Assembly: GCF_024582675.1 (NCBI RefSeq)
Contig: NZ_CP102084.1
Location: 434,001-498,000 of the forward strand
Reading direction: 5' to 3'
Source of the DNA: Mycoplasma sp. 1018B
Lineage (GTDB): Bacteria > Bacillota_I > Bacilli_A > Mycoplasmatales > Metamycoplasmataceae
DNA: 64,000 nucleotides
The translations under genes were made by a program, and so were the position numbers. This document shows, piece after piece, positions 46,771 through 56,121 of the stretch (its first letter is position 1; every line of letters starts with the position of its first letter). A model generated the notes under the pieces. It did no database searches. It worked only from the letters and a program-made list of their open reading frames with translations, and was not told the DNA's origin.

Positions 46771-47638
46771 TAATTCCTTTTATATATTCTTTAGCTTTAT
46801 TTAAACCATGAAGTGATAAAAAATTTAATCCTTCCACAATATTATTTTTTAAAAAATTAGAATATTTATCTAAATTTAATTCCATATCAACATTTTTATT
46901 TAAAATTGCTAATGTTTTGCATAAAAATGCACTATTTTTATTAGATAATAATTTTTCTTTTGTTTTGCCTTTAACTAATTCTATATTATTATAAATATCT
47001 TCAAGAGTATTAAATTCATTTAATAATTTAATCGCTCCTTTATCTCCTATGCCTTGTACTCCAGGTAAATTATCAGAATTATCACCAGCAATTCCTTTAA
47101 AATCTGGGATTTGAATAGGATTAATATTATAAATACTTTTAAAATTTTCTAAATTAATTAGTTCAAAAGTATCTTTTTCTCTATTGGTTTTAATAATGCA
47201 TGTATTATTATCAACTAGTTGCAATAAATCTTTATCTTTAGAAAATATAAAATTTTGACAGTTATTGTTATTAACTAAAGTGGCAATTAAATCATCAGCT
47301 TCTTCCCCATTTTTTTCTAATCATTCTATATTTAATTTATTCAAAATGATTTTTATTAGATCAAATTGTTCAAAAATAATTTCTGGTGGTTTATTTCTTC
47401 CTGATTTATAGTTTTGATAAATTTGATGTCTTTTAGTTTTCGAATTAGCATCAAAAGCAATAAAAAGATAATCTGGTTTAAGATAATTTAATAATTTACA
47501 TAAAGTTATTAAAAATACATGAACGCCATTTGTTGTTATACCTTCTGGTGAAATCATATTTTTCTGATAAGGATTATATGAAGCATAAAAGGATTGAAAT
47601 AATAATAAATTACCATCAACAAGTAAAAATTTTTTCAT
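46748..47638 (-). CDS. Stand-alone 5'-3' exonuclease (PolA exonuclease domain)
   Basis: 296 residues. Equivalent to the N-terminal nuclease domain of DNA polymerase I without the polymerase; removes RNA primers and flaps. Seen: N-terminal LLVDGNLLLFQSFYA with the first metal-binding Asp, FIAFDANSKTKRHQIYQNYKSGR, and the helix-hairpin-helix GVQGIGDKGAIKLLNEF. Start ATG has AAGGAG 10 nt upstream, within the end of dnaE; only 2 nt separate it from the dnaE stop. Mycoplasmas commonly carry this truncated form. Confidence 0.95.
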
Positions 47639-47640
47639 AG

Positions 47641-50577
47641 CTAAACGCTCCTTCAATTGAGAATCTGAGGATTTTTATTATTTAATTTATGATAAGCATT
47701 TATTAAAATGACATCACCTTTTTTTAGATTATTATAATGATTGTAATAAATATCTGATAAAACAAATGTTAAAGATTTACTACTATCTCTTACTTCTAAA
47801 GTAAAAAATTTATTGGTCCTAAATAATTTAATATTAACTACTTCAACTACATATGTTTTTTCTTCTGAACCGGGTGTTAAAGTTACCAAACGATTGGTAA
47901 AAGTATTTTCATATTTTGAAGTTAAAAATATGTTGTAAGATTGTCCTAATAATGTGATTTCATTATTTGTTTCATAATCAATATCTTCATATTTTTTAAA
48001 ATCATTGTCTAACATATCTAAATTTAAATAACCAGCTTTTTCTAGTTTATCTTGTACTTGTTTAAAAGTTTCATTTTTAGAAAATAATAAATAGATATCT
48101 TTTATTTGTAAAGCTGCTTGTTCAATATATTTAGTTGGACCAAAAAATCTAAAAACATTAGCTTTAATTAATAAATCCAAGGCAGCATCTTTAATTCCTG
48201 CAAATCTTAATCTTAATAAGATTTCTAAAATATTATTATTAAAAGGACCATTGATATTTAAATCGGAAAGAATTTTATTTATACTTTCATTACCAAATCC
48301 TTTAATTAAATTTAGTGGTAAATATAAAATATTATTTATTATTTCACTTTTATTTGTGGAATATCTAATATCAGGCGAATAAATAGTAAAACCCATTTCT
48401 TTTGCTTCCTGTGCGAAATTACTTATAAGTTCTTGCGAACCTTGAGAATTAGTTATTAAAGAAGCATAATAATATAAAGGATATCTAGCTTTATAATATG
48501 CCATTTTCATAGTTAAAAAAGCATAACTAACAGCATGACTTTTGTTAAACCCATATAGACCAAAACGTTGTATATTTTCATAAATTTCATTAGCCTGTTT
48601 AACTTTTAAACCTTTTTTAATTGCATTAGTTATAAATTTTTCTTTATAAATTAAAATTTCATCTTCGTGTTTTTTACTAATTGCTTTTCTTAAAAAATCA
48701 GCTTCAATAAATGTAAAATCAGCTACTTGTTGGGCAATTTGCATAATTTGTTCTTGATATACTATTACTCCATATGTTTGTTCAACTATAACATCATAAA
48801 GAGGATGAATATTTTTCATATTTTTCATATTTTTTTTAGATAAGGCATATTCATTAATATATTTAACTGGACCAGGTCTAAAAAGTGAAATAATATCAAA
48901 TAAATCATTAAATTTATCAATGTGCACTCTATTAATAGTATTAGTCATACCAGGAGATTCTAATTGAAAAATTCCTTTTGTAAAACCACTATTTAACATA
49001 TCAAAAGTTAATTTATCATTTATTAATGAAGCATCGTTTTTTAATAAATTCTCATAATATTGATCAGGTTGAAGAAAATTTTCTATATTAGCTATTTCAG
49101 TTAGTGTTTTTAAACCTAACAAATCTATTTTTAATAATCCAAAATCTTCAATATGATTCATAGTTAATTGAACTTGTTGAAAAGAATCATCATTATTTAA
49201 TGAAACAGGACAAAAATTAGAAATTTTGTTTTGTGCAATTATTATTCCTGCTGGATGAAAGCTATATTGTCGTGGTAAACCTTCAATTTTTAAAGCTAAT
49301 TCAAATAATTTTGGATATTTATCAATTAATAGTCTGAAATTTCTATTATTTGCATAAGATTCTTGTAAAGATAAATTAGCATCTAATGTTTTAGTAATTT
49401 TATTAATTTCGACCATAGAAAGTGGATTATCAATAATTCTTGCTACATCTCTTAAAGCCATTTTAGCACCTATAGTTTGAAAAGTAGATATTAAAGCAAC
49501 TTTTTCAAAACCATATTTTTCTTTTATATAATTAAAAACTTCATGTCTGCGATCATCTTGAATATCAATATCTATATCAGGTCAGCTCAAACGGCCTGGA
49601 TTTAAAAATCTTTCAAACAATAAATCATATTCTAAAGGATTAATATTAGTTATGCCTAATAAATAAGATACAAGTGATCCAGCTGCACTTCCTCTTCCTG
49701 GACCAATTGAAATATTTTGTTTTTTAGCTCAATTAACAATATCTTGAATTATTAAAAAATAATTTATAAATCTAGCATTTTTAATAATTTCTACTTCATA
49801 CTTTAATCTTAAATTCCAATTTTTATATTTAATTAATTCATGATTTTTTTGCAAAATTGCATTTTTTAATAAATTTTTAAATGTTTCAAAGGCTTGAATA
49901 TCATTTTGATTATCATAATTAGCTAAATTTAGTTTTTTTTCTGGAAAAATAACATTACAATTATCTAAAATATACTCAATATTTTTTATAATTTGAGCAG
50001 GTAATGACAAATTTTCAAAGTAATTATTTTCTATCTTTTTTATTTTATTTTTTGATAATTTTTCAAGTAATTCAAGTGCTTCATTATCTTCTATTTTAAA
50101 AGCATTATTTGTTTTTAAATAAACAAATTTATTAATATTTCTTATTCCTGCCACTTCTCTAAATGGTAAATAAAAATTATTTTCTTTAGATATTTTTAGT
50201 TCTTCGAATAAAGAATAATCAATTTCAGGATGACCTATTATAAAAATATTGTTATTATTTAAATCATCGTAATTAATAACTTCTTTCATACTTTTTTTCA
50301 AAATCAATTCATTTATAAATTGAAATCCTGCATAATTTTTTGCAAGCAATATAAAACGTAAATCTTGAACATCTAAATCAACGCCTAAAACAGGTTTAAT
50401 ATTAACTTTTTTACATTCTTGTAAAAATTGTCCTAAAGCAAACATATTGTTATGATCTGTTAAAACTACTGCACTTAATCCAGCATCTTTTGTCTTTTTT
50501 ACTAAATCTTCTATTTTAATTATAGATTCTAAGAAAGAATAAACACTAGTATTATATAGTTGGGGAATTGTTTTCAT
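47641..50577 (-). CDS. dnaE: DNA polymerase III alpha subunit, DnaE type
   Basis: 978 residues. N-terminal PHP domain ([14 protein letters not shown]), palm with [12 protein letters not shown] carrying catalytic Asp, fingers with LSMVEINK and the FFMLEV-type [12 protein letters not shown], HhH region near [11 protein letters not shown] and a C-terminal OB fold. No 3'-5' exonuclease insert, so this is DnaE rather than PolC. Start at [13 protein letters not shown] with AGAGG 6 nt upstream; an upstream in-frame ATG at 50616 has no SD. TGA at 47653 is Trp, so the true stop is TAG at 47641. First gene of the run to corC. Confidence 0.96.
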
Positions 50578-50594
50578 TAGGACCTCTTCTCGTG

Positions 50595-50600
50595 TATAAT
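50595..50600 (+). promoter_or_regulatory. -10 box (TATAAT) facing away from dnaE
   Basis: TGTATAAT on the + strand in the dnaE leader, 56 nt before a + strand terminator; would drive a short RNA. Confidence 0.4.
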
Positions 50601-50606
50601 TATTTT

Positions 50607-50660
50607 GAGCCGACATTGAGATTATCCATCAATGCGTTTGTCTGCTATAGCAGACTTTTT
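50607..50660 (+). ncRNA. Candidate short RNA divergent from dnaE
   Basis: About 54 nt between a TATAAT and a T-run: hairpin CATTGA / TCAATG (50614-50634) followed by GTCTGC TATA GCAGAC and TTTTT (50640-50660). Antisense to the presumed dnaE 5' leader. No match to known RNAs recognised; the first hairpin could also act in the dnaE mRNA. Confidence 0.35.
50640..50660 (+). terminator. + strand terminator upstream of dnaE
   Basis: GTCTGC TATA GCAGAC then TTTTT; perfect 6-bp GC-containing stem in a very AT-rich region. Confidence 0.65.
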
Positions 50661-51020
50661 ATTTACTATATTTTACTTTAATGCTTAATTAAATGCAATA
50701 ACTAGTAAATTTTTATAATTTCAATTTCATTAATCCTTAAAAAATTATCGAATCATTTTTTATAAATTAATAATATTTAAATTTAAACTATATTTTCTTA
50801 ATTATTATTATTTGGATTTTATATTTTTATATTGTAAAAATAAAATCTATATAGATTCAAAATTTATGTTTATATAAATTAATTATTTTTTAACAAATGG
50901 ATAAATTTTAATTTAAAAATAATTTGATTCTTATTTGAATTTTAATATTTTGCATTGATTTTATTAAAATTTATTTTTTAAAAAATATGAATTTTAATTA
51001 AAGATTAGATTAATAATTAT
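50661..51020. other. 360-bp non-coding, extremely A/T-rich gap
   Basis: Between the dnaE leader and the end of potD. No ORF over 20 codons with a start signal, no tRNA or terminator seen. Holds a loose palindrome around AATTATCGAATCATT (50741-50755) and many TATAAT-like boxes. Possibly remnant or regulatory DNA. Confidence 0.6.
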
Positions 51021-51072
51021 AAAAAAAACTGATCTTTTTTATGCTATTTCATAGCAATTTTTAAGATCAGTT
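51021..51072 (-). terminator. Terminator of the pot operon, compound hairpin
   Basis: Outer stem AACTGATCTT / AAGATCAGTT (51027-51036 and 51063-51072), inner stem TGCTAT / ATAGCA (51042-51056), followed on the minus strand by eight T. Confidence 0.88.
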
Positions 51073-51090
51073 AATAAATAAATTTTTAAA

Positions 51091-52809
51091 TTATTTTTTT
51101 ATTTTTAAATTTCAATATCTTTCAATTTCAGTTAAAGTTTTTTGTGAAACTGGTTTAATATCATGATGAATAACATTATAAGGTTTATCTAATTTTAATT
51201 CATTAGTTCCTGGATTAAATACAGTAAATTGAGAATTAATATCAAAAAGTCTGCTTAAATAATTTCTTTCGTAATCGACAATTTGTTTTCATTGTTCTTC
51301 TTCAAGATCAGAAATGTTATATTTATCTTCTGGTTTTTCTTCATCAAAAATATCATTGAAATAATTTTCTTTTAAATAATCAACTAATTTTTTATAAGTT
51401 GCTGTATATCCTATATAATCAAAATTATTTAAAGACCCTAATTCCATTTTATTTTCTGTTTCATCTCATTTATTATCAGCTATACCCTCAAAAATAGAGT
51501 TTTTAGCTAATTCATAAATTTTATTTGTTGTTTGTTCATCAGTATTAGCTACAATAATTAAACCATCAACAAGCAATAAATTATCTCTTGGTCTAATAAA
51601 TCTAATAACACCGTCGTTTACAGCATCATTATTATCATTTGCCAAATAAGCATCAAAGGCATCTCCATTATAAATAATACCAGCCTCAATGTCTGTATTT
51701 GGATCAATAATTTTATCAACTAATTCTAAACCGTTACCAATAAAGTTAATATTAATATCGTTTAAACTATAATTAAGAGCATTTTTGAAAATATTTTCAA
51801 ATTGATCTATTAATTCTTTATAACTTTTTGGGCCTCTAACTTGTGATTGTACAAAATCTTCAAGACTATTAACAAATTGATCTTTAGTAGAGAAATTTTG
51901 ATTTTTAATAGAATTAGAATCTAAATGACGTTTAAATTCTGCAACAAACGTTTCAATTTGATCTATTTTGCCAAAATTTTCTCCTTTGCCAGTAGCAAAA
52001 ATATTAACATATCTATTTTCTTTGTTATCAAAACGATAAGCTGAACCATAAATCATATTATCTCTAACTGAATCTGTTGCTTCTAATTTGCTAAAACCTA
52101 TTTCTTTTAAAACTTTCAAAATCGAATAAAGACTGTAACTTCCTTTTTCCCAAGAATTATCATTTTTTCTTTCTTCATTTAATTTATTATGAATTTCTTG
52201 ATCTAATTCATAATATTTTCTAAAATCAAAATCTTTATAATTATAATCATTACCGAATTTATTTAATTTTGCAAATAATTTTGTTGGGTTATAAGCAACT
52301 ACCATATCTTGAGCAAAATATGGTACAAAATATTCTCATAAATGTCTTGGTCCATCTTCAAATTCATTACCATTAATATCAGTTAAAAGATCTTGATCAT
52401 ATGATACTAAATGTTCTCAAACAACATCAGTATATAATTCTTTTAATATATCTTTTAATTCTTTATTAGATTGATTTTCAAAAATTTCAGGGAAAATTTT
52501 TTTAAAATCAATTTTTTGCAATTTATTATTTTTAATTAAATTAACTACTTGTGAATCAGAACCTATACCAGCCACTGCTTTATTAGTTAAAATAGCATTA
52601 GTAAATTGATTAAGAGTATCAAATTCTTTATAATCAAATTCTTGTTCTATAATTTCTTTATTTTCATCAGAAATATACTGTTTATAGTTGTAAAAACTAG
52701 GTTTAAAAGAGGAAGAATATTTGTATGCCAAAGCCCCAGATAGAGTTCCTATTGTTGCAATAGCAGCTAAAAAATAAGCAAAATTTTTTGAAAATATTTT
52801 TTTAAACAT
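51091..52809 (-). CDS. potD: Spermidine/putrescine ABC transporter substrate-binding protein (PotD-like)
   Basis: 572 residues, much longer than E. coli PotD (348). Binds polyamine outside the cell for the PotABC pump. N-terminal hydrophobic segment (about 9-28) without a lipobox Cys, so it is probably an uncleaved membrane anchor. PotD-like features: GIGSDSQVVNLIKNNKLQKID early, AGIIYNGDAFDAYL, and DNLLLVDGLIIVANT near the end. The extra length is scattered inserts. Assigned mainly from position as last gene of potABCD. The ATG overlaps the end of potC by 8 nt; SD AAAGGAG. Binding pocket residues cannot be verified. Confidence 0.88.
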
Positions 52810-53665
52810 TTTGCTCCTTTCCTAAAAATTTTTTATTTTTTTTAAAAAGAAACAAAAGTTTTTTTGATTTTTTAGTATTTAATTGTCTGCTTTTTATAAA
52901 TATTCAAACAATATTTATAAAAAGAGTAATTAACATTAATGCAGCACCAATTACTAAACCCCAAGCTTGAAAATCACTTTCATATAATTTTGTACCCAAA
53001 GTTGAAGTATTTGTTAAAGTTCTTAAAATAATAAAATCATCAAAAGAAAGAACTGCAGCAACAACAGCAACAAAAATAATCGTGGGTAACATATATACAA
53101 AATAGGTTTTAAATCAAGATCTTAAAGGAGAAAAACCTAAATCTTGACTAGCTTCAAATAAGGATTTATTGAATTTTTCACTTCTAGGTAACATAAGCGT
53201 TATACCGTATGGTAAAGCCATAATAGTATGACCTGTTATCCCTCTAATAATTCCCTCGCTTGTATTTGCTAATGAACCAAATAACATTGAAAAAACTAGT
53301 ACAAGTCCTATAGCAGTAATATTATCTGGATTAATTAAAGGAATATTATTAACAGAATTAATAACAGAAGAGATTTTTTTGTTTTTTTGTTTTCATAAGG
53401 CAAAAGAAGTAACTAAAGAAATACTTACAACTAAAAAAGCAGTAATTAAAGCGATGATAATTGAATTAACTAAAGCTAAATCTCTTCCACTTAATCAAAA
53501 ATCTCTTCATGCTTGAGTTGTGAATCTATTTCAACTAAAACTTAAATAACCCTTAGAGCTAGGTGAATTAAAACTAAAAATAACAGCAAAAATCAATGGT
53601 ATGTATGTTAAAGTTAATATTAAATAAATATATGAATGTTTTAAAAAAACTAAAAATTTATTCAT
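52802..53665 (-). CDS. potC: Spermidine/putrescine ABC transporter permease PotC
   Basis: 287 residues, six predicted membrane helices. The cytoplasmic EAA loop reads FEASQDLGFSPLRSWFKTYF, contacting PotA. C-terminal basic tail (KSKKLLFLFKKNKK). Start ATG overlaps the potB stop in the 8-base ATGAATAA; SD AAAGGATG. The 3' end overlaps potD by 8 nt. Forms the membrane channel with PotB. Confidence 0.94.
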
Positions 53666-54491
53666 ATACTCATCCTTTCTTTGATATTTTGCTAATTAAT
53701 TTAGGCGTTAATTGTAATAAAGCATATAAACCAATAAAAATTGCTGAAACTACTAAAACAATTGTTGTTCCAGTAGCTAGGGCAAATTCATTAGAAGGAT
53801 TAGTATAGTCATTAATTATTGAACCAATTAATGGTAATTGATTTTTATTTGGAAGCAATTTATCACTAATGACAAAATTAGTAGCAGAAGATAGAAAAAT
53901 TAATCCTAATCCACTTATTATTGCCTTAAGTCCATAAGGAACAACAACTTTAAACAGAGTTTTAAATTTAGAATAACCTAAATCTTCGCTTGCTTCAATT
54001 ATATTTTTTGGCATATCTTTAAACACAGAATAAAGTGGCATGATCATTAAGGGTAAATTTAAATAAGTTAAAGCCAAAACCATAAATCATTCGGCATTCA
54101 AAGTTTCTTCTTCAAAAATTGATAAAAAGAAACCTCTAATAGAGTAAATTTTAGCAATAGTAAAGATCACCATAGGACTAATAATTAAACTCATTGCGTA
54201 TATAGCTAAATATTTATTTTTGCTTGATGCTATAAAATAAGCATAAGGAAAACCAATTATTAAACATAAAAGTGAGCTAATTACTCCTACTTTCAAACTT
54301 CTTCATATTTGTCTTCATGTATTAGCTTCTTTTATTAAAGAAAAAGAATCAAAATTTTCTCTTGGTGTTAATGCATTAATAATAATCATTAATACAGGTA
54401 AAATAATAAACAATAAAGCAATTAAAACAAAAGGAATGGTTAAAGTTAATCTTTTATTTAAAGACAATTTATTAACTATTTTTGTTCACAT
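53658..54491 (-). CDS. potB: Spermidine/putrescine ABC transporter permease PotB
   Basis: 277 residues, six membrane helices. EAA motif IIEASEDLGYSKFKTLFKVV. The frame reads TGA at 53670 as Trp and stops at TAA 53658. Start at [14 protein letters not shown], inside the end of potA (20-nt overlap); no independent strong SD, so translation is likely coupled to potA. N-terminal basic segment followed by the first helix LTLTIPFVLIALLFIIL. Confidence 0.94.
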
Positions 54492-55848
54492 CTGCTGAAT
54501 AATCTCACTTGCTATCTTTTTTCATTAAATGAATTGTATCAATTGTTCAACTTATAAATACTTTTTCACCAATATTAAATTTTTTTGCTGTTTCTACATG
54601 AATAATTTGCTTATTGTCTAATTCAACTGTTAAATAGTAATAACTACCTCTGTAAGTTAAATTTAAAATTTTACCAAGTAATTTTTGCCCTTGCTCTCTA
54701 TCAGTATTTAATATATCTACGTCTTCTGGTCTAATTAAAACATCAACTTCTTGACCTATTTCAAATTCATTTTCATCATGAATAGTTCTAAATTGTTTAT
54801 TACCTCAAATAGTAACTGTTGAATTTTCACCAAAAATACCATTATAAATATTTGATTCACCAATAAAATTAGCTACTCATTTATTTACTGGATAATCGTA
54901 AATTACTTTAGGAGTATCATATTGTTCAATTTTACCATCTCTTACAATTGCTACTCTATCAGATAATTCTAGAGCTTCATGTTGATCGTGTGTAACAAAG
55001 ATAAAAGTTAAACCTAATTTTTTTTGGATGTTTCTTAATAAAACTTGCATTCTTTGTCTTATTTTAGCATCTAAAGCACTCAGAGGTTCATCTAATAATA
55101 AAATTTCTGGTTCAATTACAAGTGATCGAGCTAAAGCAACTCTTTGTCTCATTCCGCCTGATAATTCATTTATTTTTTTCTTTTCGTTTCCTTCTAAGCC
55201 TACTAATTTAACTATTTGATCAACTTCTTGTTGAATTTCAAGTTTATTTAATTTTCTTGTTAAATATTTTTTTTCAAATTTTTCTGTTTGTTCAGTTACA
55301 TAATATTCTCAATATGAATATTTAAAATCAGAATCATCTAATCATGATTGTCTTTTCTTATATTGTCTGCTTGTAGGTTTAAATTTAGACATTTCAGATT
55401 CATATTCTTCTTGAATTTTATCTAATTGTGCCATTTTCATTTTAGCTTTTTGTTCTCATTGTTTAATCTTTTGTTCTAATAATTGTTTATATTTAGGATT
55501 AACATGTTCTTTAGGCTTTCTTTTTAAAACTAATCCGTATCTAATATTACCTTCTACATTTAAATGAGGAAATAGAGCGTAATCTTGAAAAATAGTTGAT
55601 AAATCTCTTGAATGAGCCGGTAAATCTTTAATATCTAATCCATTAAATTTTATTTCTCCTCTAGTTGCTCATTCAAAACCGGCAATTAAACGTAAAATAG
55701 TTGTTTTGCCAGATCCTGATGGGCCTAAAAGAGTTACAAATTCTCCTTTATTTATTTTTAAATTCACATTATCTAAAACTAATTTACCATCAAATTCTTT
55801 GACTACTTCTTTAAGTTCAATAATGTGTTGTATATTATTTTTTTTCAT
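54472..55848 (-). CDS. potA: Spermidine/putrescine ABC transporter ATP-binding protein PotA
   Basis: 458 residues; E. coli PotA is 378. Drives polyamine uptake by ATP hydrolysis at the inner face. Seen: Walker [13 protein letters not shown]-loop [14 protein letters not shown], signature [17 protein letters not shown], Walker [14 protein letters not shown]-loop FVTHDQHEA, then a TOBE domain (IRPEDVDIL). An insert of about 100 residues, Lys/Glu/Gln-rich and probably coiled (about 113-215), separates Q-loop and signature; mycoplasma PotA proteins are known to have this. SD AAAGGAG 6 nt before ATG, next to a 14-bp hairpin in the leader. Confidence 0.96.
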
Positions 55849-55855
55849 TGAACTC

Positions 55856-55896
55856 CTTTAATTTAATTAAACGAAAATAGCATAATTAAATTAAAG
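55856..55896 (-). promoter_or_regulatory. 14-bp hairpin next to the potA ribosome binding site
   Basis: CTTTAATTTAATTA and its exact complement (55883-55896 and 55856-55869) around a 13-nt loop. It abuts the potA GGAG and contains the stop codon of the leader ORF. The loop carries TGCTATTTTC, complementary to the leader's 5' end (56021-56030). Confidence 0.8.
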
Positions 55897-56032
55897 CGGA
55901 CGCGCAATCATAAAGATTTTGTGAATATTCAATAACATAAAATGGCAATGAAGGATTATTATCTTCATTAAAAATTAATAAGATCTGTTTAGACCTGTAT
56001 TTATCTTGTTTCCAATAATTTGCTATTTTCAT
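55886..56032 (-). CDS. Possible 48-codon leader ORF upstream of potABCD
   Basis: Starts MKIANYWKQDKY and ends CASALI, with no recognised family. The ATG has no SD but lies at the expected transcription start 7 nt after a perfect TATAAT (56039-56044), so it could be a leaderless ORF. Its stop is inside the hairpin that flanks the potA ribosome binding site, 38 nt before potA. It contains a TGG Trp codon and a GCGTCCGCT stretch unusual in this AT-rich DNA. It may be a leader peptide, a small protein, or chance; translation is unproven. Confidence 0.45.
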   Translation of the reverse strand: MKIANYWKQDKYRSKQILLIFNEDNNPSLPFYVIEYSQNLYDCASALI

Positions 56033-56038
56033 AGCAAA

Positions 56039-56044
56039 ATTATA
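56039..56044 (-). promoter_or_regulatory. -10 box (TATAAT) of the pot operon leader
   Basis: Perfect TATAAT on the minus strand 190 nt upstream of potA, before the 48-codon ORF. It is followed by a small hairpin TTTGCTAT GAAA ATAGCAAA (56019-56038) that spans the ORF's start codon. Confidence 0.55.
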
Positions 56045-56083
56045 GAAAATAAATTAAAAAATCTTTTAATTTTTTTAAAATAA

Positions 56084-56109
56084 AAAAACAGATTTTTAAA
56101 TCTGTTTTT
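56084..56109 (-). terminator. Terminator after the SF1 helicase gene
   Basis: AAAAACAGATTT TT AAATCTGTTTTT, 12-bp perfect stem, just past the helicase stop (56122). Confidence 0.88.
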
Positions 56110-56121
56110 AAATAATAAATT

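Noticed and set aside
50577-50616. Extended dnaE start at ATG 50616 (13 extra residues, MSAQNNYTREEVL)
   Set aside because: No ribosome binding site before it, while AGAGG lies properly before the ATG at 50577 whose product matches the usual PHP-domain start.
50620-50910. Chromosome replication origin (TTATCCAT motifs near 50622 and 50896 in an A/T-rich gap)
   Set aside because: Only two loose matches to the DnaA box, no dnaA or dnaN gene nearby, and both are weak 7/9 matches.
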